Below the pieces are notes generated by a model that was given only the letters and a program-made list of their open reading frames with translations, made no database searches and was not told the origin of the DNA. DNA of 64,000 bases, taken from G963663315 sp965204925. Its GTDB lineage: Bacteria > Pseudomonadota > Gammaproteobacteria > Arenicellales > Poriferihabitantaceae. The stretch spans positions 1,116,001 through 1,180,000 of the forward strand of contig OZ242021.1 of assembly GCA_965204925.1 (NCBI GenBank), written 5' to 3'. A program made the translations under genes and the position numbers. The stretch's first letter is position 1, and each line of letters starts with the position of its first letter. Positions 19,052-29,072 of this stretch are shown here, in pieces.

Positions 19052-19979
19052 ATGAATTCCGATCGTACAAATATCCTTTTTATCACGACCGACCAACAAC
19101 GGGCTGACCACCTGGGCTGTTATGGCAACAGCATACTGAAAACACCGAATATCGACAAAATTGCGAAGCGCGGCATATGTTTTGACAAATTTTATGTTGC
19201 CAGCCCGGTATGTCAGCCAAATCGGGCAGCCATTGTAACTGGCCGCATGCCCTCGATAAACGGCGTGCGTTACAACGGCGTTCCCCTGCCTCTGGAAACA
19301 GTTACACTCATGGACACCCTGCGACTGAGCGGCTATCGGACATCGCTGGTTGGAAAAGCGCACTTTCAAAACGCCACAGACATCCCGCCCGCGCAGATTG
19401 CGCCCGCAAGCCGCCACCCTGTGCCGGCAGGCCTCAACGAACCGGTGCGGCGCGGCCCCGGCAGATATGATCAGGAGATTCACAGGCTATGGCGCGAAAA
19501 TCCGGAGCATCGGCTGGATTTGCCCTACTATGGCTTTGAGGATGTCGCGCTGACCATTGAGCATGGCGATGACGTAGAAGGGGATTATGGCCGCTGGTTG
19601 TGTGTGCGCCGCGAGCGCCCGGGGCGTTTGCGCGGTCCCGAAAACGCCTTGCCGGCGCCTGACCTGATAGCGCCCGAAGCGTGGCGGACAGCGGCGCCGG
19701 CCGATGGCTGCTCAACGGCTTATATCCGGGATATGAGCCTTGACCGACTCGACCGGCTTGCTGTGCAAGCCGACCTTTTTTTCTGTGGGTGTCTCTTTTA
19801 ACGATCCCCACTACCCGTTCACCCCTCCGGGTCATTACTTCGATATGTATGGCTACGAGGACGTTGAGGCGCCCCCGAGTTTTAACGCGCCGCACCTCAA
19901 TGCGCCGCCCTCTCTTGTTGCGCTGGAGGAAAACGCCGAACTGAACTACAACCGCTACAGAACAAAAGACGAAAGGTGA
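19052..19979 (+). pseudogene. sulfatase, frameshifted and missing its C-terminus
   Basis: The N-terminal half is a type I sulfatase: TNILFITTDQQRADHLGCYG with metal-binding Asp, and VCQPNRAAIVTGRMPS, which holds the Cys of the CxPxR motif that is matured to formylglycine. The frame is lost at a run of seven T (19776-19782). The next frame continues with FSVGVSFNDPHYPFTPPGHY as expected for the family. The protein then ends abruptly at 19979, about 310 residues into a protein that normally has 450 or more, where permease sequence begins. A deletion has joined two genes. Confidence 0.85.
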
Positions 19980-20250
19980 TCCTTCCCCAGGTCTTTCGTT
20001 TGGCTCTGCCGGGAATGTCCAATATCTGGCTCATCGTGCTGAAGGATACGCCTATGTTTCGCTGGTCGGGCTGTCCGACATCGTCCGCGTCGCCTATGTC
20101 GCGTCGGGCACAACCAACGAACCCTTCCTGTTTTTCATAGCTTCCGGGAGCGTTTTTGTTATTCTCGCCGTGGTCAGCGCATTCGGCATGCGGAAACTGG
20201 AACAGACCATGGATAAACCTTACAGTCTGCGCCCTTCGCGCAATAGTTGA
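19976..20250 (+). pseudogene. amino-acid-type ABC permease, C-terminal remnant
   Basis: From a GTG at 19976 the translation VILPQVFRLALPGMSNIWLI is the EAA-loop region of a HisQ/HisM-type permease. A one-base deletion near 20050 shifts the frame. The other frame continues as AYVSLVGLSDIVRVAYVASG and ends with a typical helix and tail at a TGA at 20248-20250. The first two thirds of the gene are missing, lost in the same deletion that truncated the sulfatase. It directly precedes an intact permease gene, as expected for a former permease pair. Confidence 0.8.
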
Positions 20251-20264
20251 TCGGGAATTGCAAG

Positions 20265-20951
20265 ATGTTCAACACGGAACTGGCGATTGACCTCCTGCCC
20301 GATCTTTTGAAAGGCGCCCTGGTTACTATACAGCTGATGGTTCCGGTTGCCATAATCGGGCTTGCGTTGTCCGTTTTTGTAGCTTTGGGGCGAATATCGG
20401 CAAGCCGGTGGCTCAGCTGGCCGTGCGAAATGTTCACTGTGATCTTTCGCGGAGCTCCCATGCTGCTGGTTCTGTACCTCGTCTATAACGGACTTGCCCA
20501 GGTGAGTCTGGTGCGAGATACGTTCCTGTGGAGTTTCTTCAGGGAACCTTTCAATTGTGCGCTGGTCGCGTTGTCCATCAATCACGCCGCGTTTCTCAGT
20601 GAAATCTGGCGGGGCGGCATTCTGGCGGTCCCGAAGGGCATGGGGGAAGCGAGCGACTCCCTGAGACTGGGTAGTTGGACCAGAATGACCCGCGTTATTC
20701 TTCCTCTCGCTTTTCGGCTCGGCTTCTCTTCCTATCGAAACGAGACGGTCATGTTTGTCAAGGCAACATCAGTTGTCGGGGCAATTACAGTATTCGACTT
20801 GCTCGCATTCGCCAACGATGCTGTACAGCTGCGCTTTGATCCGTTTACTCCTTTCATTATGGCAGGGGTGGTTTACTGGGTCATGGTTCAGGCGCTGCAA
20901 TTCGCGTTCAAACGGCTGGAAAGGCGGTTGTACCAACACGTGGTCATATAA
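20265..20951 (+). CDS. polar amino acid-type ABC transporter permease
   Basis: An intact 228-residue HisM/GlnP-type permease. It has an N-terminal LLPDLLKGALVTIQLMVPVA helix and an EAA loop EASDSLRLGSWTRMTRVILP near residues 133-152. The ATG at 20265 is used; a TTG at 20247 lies inside the previous remnant. Its former partner is broken and no ATPase or binding protein gene is nearby, so it is probably an orphan on the way to being lost. Confidence 0.8.
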   Translation: MFNTELAIDLLPDLLKGALVTIQLMVPVAIIGLALSVFVALGRISASRWLSWPCEMFTVIFRGAPMLLVLYLVYNGLAQVSLVRDTFLWSFFREPFNCALVALSINHAAFLSEIWRGGILAVPKGMGEASDSLRLGSWTRMTRVILPLAFRLGFSSYRNETVMFVKATSVVGAITVFDLLAFANDAVQLRFDPFTPFIMAGVVYWVMVQALQFAFKRLERRLYQHVVI

Positions 20952-21132
20952 GGTTTCCCCGAACAACATTGCAGCAAACTCCCGCCCACAGGGGGCGGCC
21001 CCTGCCCGTAATCCGACATCGCGCACGGGCAGAATAAAACGCGGGTGACCACGGGGGATCGCCCGCCGCGCCATCTTCTTGAAAACAGTTCGGATTCATG
21101 CAAAATCGGAACTGCCGTAAAGAGAAGTTGAG

Positions 21133-21591
21133 ATGCGCATTGAAGAGGAAAAGCTGAGGCAAATCTACAGGAACTTTGCCGCACGGCTCGGCGCTGACGC
21201 CGCCGAGGCGGAGTGCTTTGCGTCTTGCCTGCCAAGAGCGGATATGCGCGGCCACACGACGCAGGGTATTGGCCTTTTGCCTTATCTGGTCGAACTGCTG
21301 GAACGGGGCGTCATGGAGTTTGGCCGCCAACCCGAAATAGTTCGGGACAACCCGGCATCAGCGCTAATCGACGGCAAGCGCGGCGTTGCCGGCAGGCCGG
21401 TCTCCGTCGCGCGCCGCGAGGACACCTTACGTCCCGCACAGGGATCTGAGCGCGTACGCTTGCACGGTGGGAGCGCAGCTGAATCGATACGAGATAATAA
21501 AGCCCATGGCATCCGTGTACGTCATGAAGAATGGCAGATGATCCGCGACGTTGCACAGCGTTTGCAACTGCATATCCCGCATGGAGAATGA
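21133..21591 (+). pseudogene. malate/L-lactate dehydrogenase (Ldh2)-type gene, truncated
   Basis: The first 85 residues (EEKLRQIYRNFAARLGADAA, then RADMRGHTTQGIGLLPYLVE, then ALIDGKRGV) match the N-terminus of the Ldh2/YlbC/ComC oxidoreductase family. This includes the RGHxxxGI motif. The frame is then lost and the ORF ends after 152 codons, against about 330-350 in the family. Only 66 bases separate it from the next gene, so most of the coding region has been deleted. Confidence 0.65.
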
Positions 21592-21657
21592 AGACCCGAA
21601 AAGACGAGCGCCAGACGCCTTTACAGCAATAAAAACCCGAACGCAGCGGATATTACA

Positions 21658-22339
21658 ATGATCATGAATGGCCGGGAGCGCACAAGACCGTCAAGGTTCC
21701 GTCCCGTTCCAAACTTGCAGGATGGCGACCTTCGCCTGCTGCGGGTTTTCGTCAGTGTTGTCCGTAACCGCGGGTTCTCTGCCGCGCAAACCGAGCTTAA
21801 TATCGGTCAATCCACTATTTGCGGATACATTGCCAAACTGGAATACCGCCTCGCTTCACCGCGAACGCTGGTCCGCAACCTGAATTCGAAACGGTTCAAT
21901 GCCATTATTCTGCCGGTTTTCCGCCCCCTGACACAAACAAAAGTGATCACGCTGGAACAGGCGGATTCTCAAATCCTGTATTGCGCGCGCAACCATCCAC
22001 TGTATGGAAAAAGTCCGGGCAGCTCCCTTTGCAGACCGCACGCATATGGAAGGCTGGTCTCCCTACACATCGCGCGGACTGAATGTCGCCGCCAGCACAG
22101 TGGATGTGGAATGCCAGCTGTTGCTGATCCTTTCGGGGCGGTTCATCGGGTACCTGCCGGTGCATCATGCACAGAAGTTCGTTGAAACCGGCGAATTGTG
22201 GAGCCTGTCACATCCACAGCTGGACTATAGTTCCCGTGTATGCCTTTGCGTGCGTTCCGATGATGAAAGTGAGGCAACGATGCTTCTGATCAGGGCGGCG
22301 GAAGAACAAACAGGACGTGAATTTGCAAGTGAGGCCTGA
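21658..22339 (+). pseudogene. LysR-family regulator, internally deleted and frameshifted
   Basis: The first frame gives a LysR helix-turn-helix (LRLLRVFVSVVRNRGFSAAQ, then ELNIGQSTICGYIAKLEYRL, about residues 25-66). It then jumps after LEYRL directly into effector-domain sequence, so roughly 60-80 residues are missing. The reading frame changes near 22010. The second frame (to 22339) continues with PFADRTHMEGWSPYTSRGLN and ends with a family-like C-terminus. It probably once controlled the neighbouring decayed genes. Confidence 0.7.
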
Positions 22340-22389
22340 GGCAATGAAGCGGCGCGGAACCCGGTTTTCCGGGAAAAGCGCAAAAGGGG

Positions 22390-23361
22390 TTATGCAGGCT
22401 GGATCTGCTGCCGTGCGAGAATACCCATTGTCGCGATCACAAGGCGCGACACTGTCAGGGCGCCCAGGCCGTCCACATCAACCTCCGGCATGATCTCGAC
22501 GAAATCCATCGCACAGATGCGACCGCGCAGCGCGGCGCCCTCGATCAGGTCAAGCGTCTGGTAGTAGCCCAGTCCCGCCGGCGTGCGCCCGATCGTGTTC
22601 GGAGCGATTACCGGATCCATCGCATCAATGTCAACACAGATAATGATGTTCGAGTCCGGGGTGATTTCATCCAGCGCCGGTTGTACGCCACCGCGATATA
22701 CGTCGCGCCCTGTAAAGAACTTGACGCCCCACGCCAGCGCATCTTCATAATCGTCGGAATGGCCGGAGCCAATACCACGCGCGCCCACCTGGATGATCTT
22801 CACGATATGCTCCATTTCCGAAGCCCGCCGCATATTTGACGAGAGCCCGAGGTGTTCGCCCATATGTTCCTTGCGCCAGTCGATATGGGCATCAATTTGC
22901 AGAATCGTGTATTGTTCCCCCGTGTCGCCCATCGCATCCAGCATCGGGATCGGGGTGGAATCGTCGCCGCCGATCAGGATCGGAACGACGCCGCGGCTTG
23001 CGATTGTCGAAACAGCCCGACGGATGGTAGCCCGGTTAGCGGCGAAATCGGTATCGCTCCAGGGCAGGTCGCCGCAATCAACGGCGCGTTTGGCGCCTTC
23101 GGGAAATGTCCGACCGCCTATATCGAAATTATGCCGGTCGATATTGGCGGCAAGCGAAGCGCCCGCTTTGCGCAAGGACTCCGGTCCATTACGGGCGTAG
23201 GCCCCCACCGAGCGGTAAGGGGTAGCGCAGGGCGCGCCGATGAATGCCGATGAGGCATCGATCCGCGACAGGTCGTTACAGGCTTCCAGTCCAAGAAAAG
23301 TATCGGTCTCGGGAGCGCCAAACAGAGCGGCAAGATCCGGTTTCTGTCTCATTACTGCCAC
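22390..23361 (-). CDS. agmatinase/arginase-family ureohydrolase
   Basis: Manganese-dependent hydrolase of 323 residues that removes urea from a guanidino compound such as agmatine or guanidinobutyrate. The metal motifs DAHIDWR (about residues 157-163) and DIDAMDP (about 245-251) are present. The first metal motif reads GGDDS where arginase and agmatinase have GGDHS, so one His ligand is Asp. I recall the same change in a branch of agmatinase-like proteins with the following GLSSNMRRASEM block. It is intact although its neighbours are decayed. Confidence 0.85.
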   Translation of the reverse strand: MAVMRQKPDLAALFGAPETDTFLGLEACNDLSRIDASSAFIGAPCATPYRSVGAYARNGPESLRKAGASLAANIDRHNFDIGGRTFPEGAKRAVDCGDLPWSDTDFAANRATIRRAVSTIASRGVVPILIGGDDSTPIPMLDAMGDTGEQYTILQIDAHIDWRKEHMGEHLGLSSNMRRASEMEHIVKIIQVGARGIGSGHSDDYEDALAWGVKFFTGRDVYRGGVQPALDEITPDSNIIICVDIDAMDPVIAPNTIGRTPAGLGYYQTLDLIEGAALRGRICAMDFVEIMPEVDVDGLGALTVSRLVIATMGILARQQIQPA

Positions 23362-23760
23362 CTTTCAGGATTCTGTGTTTTCAGCGTAACACGCAACATG
23401 TTCATCGCCTCGCTTGTCAGGGCGGCCATGGCGCCGCATAGCGCTCCGCATTGCCGCGCGCCGGGCGCGATATGGCGCGCGACATAAGGCATAGGGTACT
23501 CATGTTTTCTGATTTTTTCTATATTTGCCCAAGTGAACTTTTTACCCGGGCATTGTAAACCGTTTCCGGTTTCTCGCATAATAATCGGATGGTTTGTGCA
23601 AATTGCTCCGTGACGAACCGCGCGCCGGGCATCCGGCTGCTTGATAAAATGCGCGGTTCATGCTTCTATCGGGGTACGGGGCGGACACCGCGGAATAGTC
23701 TGCGGTTGGAGCTACGGGCAGACCGATAGCGGCCGACCCGAAATCGGCGCAGTAAAAACC
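23362..23760. other. 399-base gap between ureohydrolase and restriction gene
   Basis: These bases separate two divergent genes and so should contain promoters for both. The stretch 23455-23481 is rich in GCGC and CGCG words. Frames entering the restriction gene stay open from a TTG at 23641, but they show no recognisable domain before the ATG at 23761. I see no RNA gene, terminator or repeat here. Confidence 0.4.
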
Positions 23761-25578
23761 ATGCAAACCACTGATTCCGGTATTCTCATAAAAGAGGCCA
23801 TTGCCATGCTGGAGAAAGCCCGCGCCTGGCGCACGGGAGGCAAATGGCTGGAAGACATCACCGAAAAAGTCGGTCCTCACATCCGCGACTGGGATATTGA
23901 GGAGTGCTGGAGGTGGAACCGCTGGCCGCACCGCGAGCGGCATTTTTCCGGTTCCGCCAATCAGGACATCGGCATCGACGCCGTGGCCGTGCGGCGCAGC
24001 GACGGACAGCACATTGCCATCCAGTGCAAGTCCCGACGACTGGATAACGGCAAACCGGCAGCCATTCGCAAAGAGGAACTGGATTCCTTCATGAGCGCGT
24101 CAACCTACTCGTTCTGGGCTGAACGCTGGCTGGTTACCAACGGAGAGGCGTCCTTTAGCCAACAGGCCGAAGCCGTCCTCTCCATGACGGGCGACCGTCC
24201 CGTCAAGACCGTTAACATCCATGCCGACCTGCTCGGCGAGAGCGGATGCCGCTCGGGACAGCACGAGGAATCGTGTCCGCACTGCCGGCCACAGGCGCCG
24301 CAAGAGGCGCGCCAGACCCGGCAATGTATGCAGGACGAGGCTGTAGCCGCTGCTGTCCGCGTTCTTTCCGAACATGCGCGAAGCGACAGCGGCGGACTGC
24401 CGGCCGGTCAGGCGCGCGGCAAAATCATCCTGCCTTGCGGCGCCGGCAAAACCCGCATTTCCCTGCGCGTCATTGAGCAACTGACCCCCGCCGCCGGCGT
24501 CTCCATCGTGCTCTGCCCCTCCATCGCCCTGGTCGCCCAAATCCGCCGGGAGTACCTGCAACACACGGTCCGCGAAATCAATGCCTTGGCCGTCTGTTCC
24601 GATCAAACCGCCGGTTATGATCCCGGCAAGGAGGACAAGCGCGACCTGTCCAAAGACCCTGCGGCCGATGGCAGCAACACAAGCGCGGCTGTAATCAAGG
24701 GGCGGGTCACCACGGATGCGGCAGAGATCGCAAGGTGGATCGAATCTGTCAGACAGAGCGAAGCCATCGGCGTCCTCTTCGGCACGTACCAGAGCGCGCA
24801 CCGCGTGGCGAAAGCCCTGCGCGATACGCAAACGACGGCAGCGGTCATGATCGGAGACGAGGCCCACCGCACCGCCAGTCTGCGCAAGAACAAAAATGCC
24901 AGTACCCGGAGTACCCTGAACCTGCGCAACTTCACCCTGTGTCATGACCACGAGGCCTTCCCCGTCACCTACCGCATCTACCAGACGGCCACGCCGAGGG
25001 TCTACGACCAGAAAAAAGTCCAGCGCAGAAATGATCAGTGGATCGTGCGCTCAATGGACGACGAAACGGTATTCGGCGTGGAAATTTACCGGCGCAGTTA
25101 TATTGACGCCGTGAACAATGGTTGGCTGTCCGACTACCGCATCATCGCCATCGGCGTCAATGACCCTGATTCTTACCGCGCCGCCAATCAGCTCGCCAAA
25201 GACACCCGCAGTAAAAAGACTCAACCTCTCACCACCGACCACTATATCCGCGGTCTGGCCTTCGCTCTGGTTATGGGCAATGCCGCGCGGCGCGATGATG
25301 ACGCGCAGAAACAGGCGGCAATTCTCTCCTGTATTGCCTTTATGAACACGGTGGATAAATCAAGGAATATGGCCGCGGACCTTCAGTCAGACATCGTGAG
25401 GGAGTGGGTCAAGAGATATTTGCAGGACAATCTGCCGGACCGGCAACCCGCCGGCTACAAACTGCAACACCTCGACGCATCGTCCAGCGTCCTGTTGCGC
25501 GAGCAGGCCAAGGCCAATCTGGCGCGGGCTACCCGGGAAGAACCCTGCGGCGTTCTCAACGTAGGTATCTTCGGATAG
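23761..25578 (+). pseudogene. Type ISP-like restriction-modification enzyme, N-terminal part (nuclease and helicase)
   Basis: This part reads into an in-frame TAG at 25576-25578. The N-terminal domain is Mrr-like: NQDIGIDAVAVRRSDGQH followed by IAIQCKSRR supplies the Asp and Gln-x-Lys of the nuclease core. A superfamily 2 helicase follows, with Walker A LPCGAGKTRISL (about residues 223-234) and DEAH box GDEAHRTA (about 367-374). The stop falls in helicase motif V: residues before it are NVGIFG and after it GADSPSLGAVAFLEP. Replacing TAG by GAG would give the expected EG-D-P. The start at the ATG 23761 is a choice; the frame is open from 23641. As sequenced the helicase lacks motifs V and VI. 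Confidence 0.8.
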
Positions 25579-27890
25579 GGCGCCGACTCGCCTTCTCTTG
25601 GCGCGGTAGCCTTTCTGGAACCACGCAAGAGTCCGATCGACGTGATTCAGGCTGTGGGCCGCGCCATGCGCACGGCGCCGGGAAAGGATACCGGCTATAT
25701 CATCTGCCCCATCGTCATACCGCCGCAAGCCGACCCGGAGGAATGGTTGCAGACCGCTGCCCCGCAAGACGGCTGGCAGGAACTCGGTCAGATATTGCTG
25801 GCCCTGCGCGCCCACGACGAACGCATTGAAGACCAGCTGGCGGACTTGATAACCCTGTATATTCCACCGGCGCAGGAAGTAATCGCCACGGCGGTCAGCG
25901 TAGCGCCGCAAGGCAGCCGATCTATCCGTCACTACTACCATGTCGGGGCGAAGGATGAAGCGCAGAAAGTCGCGGAGCAGGTTGTGGAACGCAATGTCCG
26001 ACCTGGAGATGCCGGCTTGCGCCCCCTGAACGAATTGCAAGGACGGATAAGGGAAGAACCGCCTGTTTTCGACACAACGGGCGCGCCCGGGCCAGCGCCG
26101 CTGACAGCGGAGAATGTTACTGCCACAGACATCCACACGCTGCTGACCACTCATCAAAACGCCGATGGCAGTACCGAAACGAGGGTTGACCGCGCTCCCC
26201 GCGAAAAGCCGGGGAAACACGCAACCCTTGCTCCCATCGACATCAGGGGTTCGAAGAAAAAGGCGCGGCGCATGATGAACAACGGTGAGGGCTCGCGCCT
26301 GCAACACACGACAAAGCGCAAGAAAAGCGGCGCTGCGGAACGCAGCAACCGCAACGCCCAACAAATGCTGTTACAGACCGGTTTGCACGAAAACACCCGC
26401 GCCATCCGCATGAACCTGCTTACCCGCTCGGGACTCAAGGGCAACAAGGTCGAGCGCGACCTGAACATCCTGCGTGATTGCGTACTGGAAGCGGGCCGCC
26501 ATTTGCGCGAGGACGGCCTGCAATCCGCGCTGGCCCGCCATTTGCAAATGGATAATCTGGCCGAGGGTAAACGCAACGACAGCTGCAATGTGGCCGCCCT
26601 GCTGCTCATGAACGCCGCCATGCTCCATCAGCGCATTGCCGCCGGTAACTGGCTGACAGGAATCAGCAGTCTGTCGGCAATCAAGAATGACGCGAGGGTC
26701 GTGCAACGGGTGTGCCGCGAGTGGGAGCGCATCCTGCGCCATGATTTCCAGCCCGTGCTGGAACCGGCTCTGGAGACCGTGTACGCGGCGGAAAGCACCG
26801 GCAAAACGGCCGGTCTGGAAAAGGCCTTGCGCCATGTGGCCGCGGCCGCCCAGGAAATCGCGGCGACCTACGCCGACATGGGTACCGATCACGCCGGCCC
26901 GATCTTCAACGAATTCATGGGCAATCAGGCCAGCGACGGCGCATTTTTCACGCGCCCGGTGGCCGCCTCCATGGCCGCCCGCCTGACCCTGGACGCCTGT
27001 GGCGAGGCGGACTGGACGAATCCGCAAGTATGGCGCGACCACAAGACGGTCGATCTGGCATGCGGCAGCGGCACGCTGCTCGCCGCCATGCTCGCGGAAA
27101 TGAAACGCCGCGCCCGGCAACAGGGCGCCGGCGATCATGCGCTCGCCGACCTGCAGAAGCTGGCCGTGGAAGGCACGCTCAAGGGGCTGGACATCAACCC
27201 GATGTCATTGCAACTGGCAGCCTCCCAACTGACGGCGGGCAATCGCAACATTCAGTACCGCAGGATGGGTCTGCATCTCATGCCCTATGGCCCCTCATCC
27301 GATACCGCCGCTGCAGGTCGGGTATCCACAGGCACGCTCGAACTGTTGGCGCAGAAAGCGATTGTCGAAAGAAGCAACGACTTTGTGCCGGATGACTCGA
27401 TCGCATCGCAAGGCGTCTGGCAGGAGACGGACGCCACGCTGGAAGATATCGTGGAGGCAGTTAAAGACGCCCGTATAGTCATCATGAATCCGCCATTCAC
27501 CAATCGGAGCAATGTGGGTGAAAAGTTTCCCAGAGAAACTCAGGAACAACTACGATCCCGCATTGACCGTATGGGAGCCCTGCTGGTGAATAATGACTCC
27601 AAACTCAAGAACTTCGTCAATAAGAATTCATTAGGCAGGCTATTTGATGCGTTAGCAGACAAGTGTGCCGATGCACAACGAAATGTAACAACAACCATCA
27701 GTCCGACGATTGCACTGTCGAACACATCAGCAGTGCAGGCTAGACGTGTTCTGGCCCAGCGTTACCACATTCATACGGTGTTAACCTGTCATCAGCCGGG
27801 CAAGATTAACCTGAGCCAGAACACCAGCATCAACGAAAGCATCATGGTGATGCGTCGCCATGATATGCCCCCCCCCCCCCCCCCCCCCCG
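25579..27890 (+). pseudogene. Type ISP-like restriction-modification enzyme, middle part (helicase end and adenine methyltransferase)
   Basis: It continues in the same frame after the amber codon; a GTG at 25642 could restart translation. Helicase motif VI is VIQAVGRAMRT (25642 onward). After a helical coupler region comes an N6-adenine methyltransferase, with SAM-binding motif I VDLACGSGTLLAAML near 27050 and catalytic motif IV NPPFTNRS near 27487. The frame then enters the 22-C tract at 27868. In this length state it runs on as nonsense to a stop at 28158. The order nuclease-helicase-coupler-methylase-recognition is that of LlaGI/LlaBIII-like enzymes. Confidence 0.8.
27868..27889 (+). repeat. 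22-base poly-C tract inside the restriction-modification gene
   Basis: Twenty-two consecutive C lie between the methyltransferase and the recognition domain. With 22 C, the downstream domain is out of frame. With 20 or 23 C, the reading would pass through a run of prolines straight into TRFINLDRLPVDDAGV, which is the start of the recognition part. Such tracts change length by slipped-strand mispairing and are the classic cause of phase variation. The exact count may also suffer from sequencing error. Confidence 0.85.
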
Positions 27891-28790
27891 ACACGCTTCA
27901 TCAATCTGGACCGGCTGCCTGTGGACGACGCCGGGGTTGCCGATCTGCACGAATGTCTTGCGGGCTGCGAGCAAGGGGCAATCCCCAACGGCTGGGGTGA
28001 AATATCGTACTGGCCCGCCGAACGCATCAAGGCCGGCGACTGGACGCCGGCAATCTGGCGTTCCCCTGAACTGGCGGAAGCGGCACACGCCTACGCCAGC
28101 CACCCCGTCCTTTGCCCCATCGGGGCAGCCGGCGTTGCGGGGAGTTTCCCCATACTGAAATCGAAGGGAGCGGAGGCTCATCTGACGATAAAAAGCACGC
28201 CCGATGAATACTGGATTCCGAAGCAACCCGACAAGACGGTACGCGAACTGGGTGAGGGAGTATATTCCTCTGAAGTAACCCGGATCCTGCAAAAAGCCGG
28301 ACATCTGCTGATCACCGCTGGGCAAGATACCAGCGCCGTCCGGCTTACCGCCACTGCCGCCGATGAGCGATACGTTGGCAACGGCTGGATGCCGGTCACC
28401 GGGCTGTCCGTACCGGAAGCGAAAGCCGCGGCCGTATTCGTGAATGCAACGCCCGGGCGTTTGCAACTCATGCGCAATCCGGGGAAAAAGCTCGCCTTCC
28501 CTGCGTACAGCGTCGCCGAAACGGAAAACATCCGCATCCCCGATGTTACCGACGACCGCATCCTCCGCATCCTCGCCGCCTGCTGGGAACGCACGAGGGA
28601 CATGCAGGTACCGCAGTTCCGCGACGGCGAATGCGAGGTTCGCCACCTCTGGGATGAGGCGGTAGCCGAGGCCATGGGCTGGGACGCCGGCGAGCTGGCG
28701 CGCCTGCGCGGTCTGCTCAACCGCGAACCCCACGTACGCGGTCTCGGCTACAATCAGTACGCAGACGCGGAGGATACGGAACCTGCATAA
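27890..28790 (+). pseudogene. Type ISP-like restriction-modification enzyme, C-terminal part (target recognition)
   Basis: Out of frame with the methyltransferase by the poly-C tract. From 27892 the frame reads TRFINLDRLPVDDAGVADLH, and it ends at 28790. It carries about 300 residues with the features of a DNA target-recognition and C-terminal methylase region. The frame has one candidate internal start at 27921, but without the upstream catalytic part the fragment would have no known activity. Joined with the two upstream parts the protein would have about 1,676 residues, the size of known single-chain Type ISP enzymes. Confidence 0.7.
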
Positions 28791-28819
28791 TCAGTAGCGG
28801 CGAACCGGCGCCCCAACTA

Positions 28820-29033
28820 TCACTCCCCCCTTGAGGGGGAGTCGGCAAGGCAAGGGCGTCAGCCCGCCGGCGCGCCGGTGGGGGGCGGTCGGAGGATACC
28901 CTGACCGGGCGCCGCACAGCGCCGGGACAGCCCGAACCCGATCCGGCAAGACGGAGGGGCATTCCCGTCCCCCCACCGAATCAGCCTTCGCCTTCGGCTC
29001 GGCTTCTTCGACTCCCCCTCAAGGGGGGAGTGA
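28820..29033. repeat. 214-base element bounded by 25-base perfect inverted repeats
   Basis: Bases 28820-28844 and 29009-29033 are exact reverse complements of each other. Each arm is itself near-palindromic (five to six C, TTGA, five G). The interior is GC-rich with CGGCGCGCCGG and shows no coding potential. The layout resembles a small non-autonomous mobile element or a repeat family of intergenic units. I cannot count copies in the rest of the genome. Confidence 0.7.
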
Positions 29034-29072
29034 CAGCTAACTCGGCTTTTTCGGCTGCCCCGCTTCCCGCAA

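Noticed and set aside
19776..19782. Seven-T run in the sulfatase as a programmed frameshift or phase switch
   Set aside because: The downstream frame lacks the sulfatase C-terminus and ends in permease sequence, so no frame change could restore an active enzyme.
21658..22185. LysR-like ORF as an intact short regulator
   Set aside because: The middle of the protein is missing and the true C-terminus is in another frame, so it is treated as a pseudogene.
25387..26364. 325-codon minus-strand frame inside the restriction gene
   Set aside because: The plus strand has helicase motif VI and downstream coupler sequence; the minus frame has no recognisable domain.
28820..29033. Inverted repeats considered as a CRISPR unit
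   Set aside because: There are only two copies in opposite orientation with no regular spacers and no cas genes.
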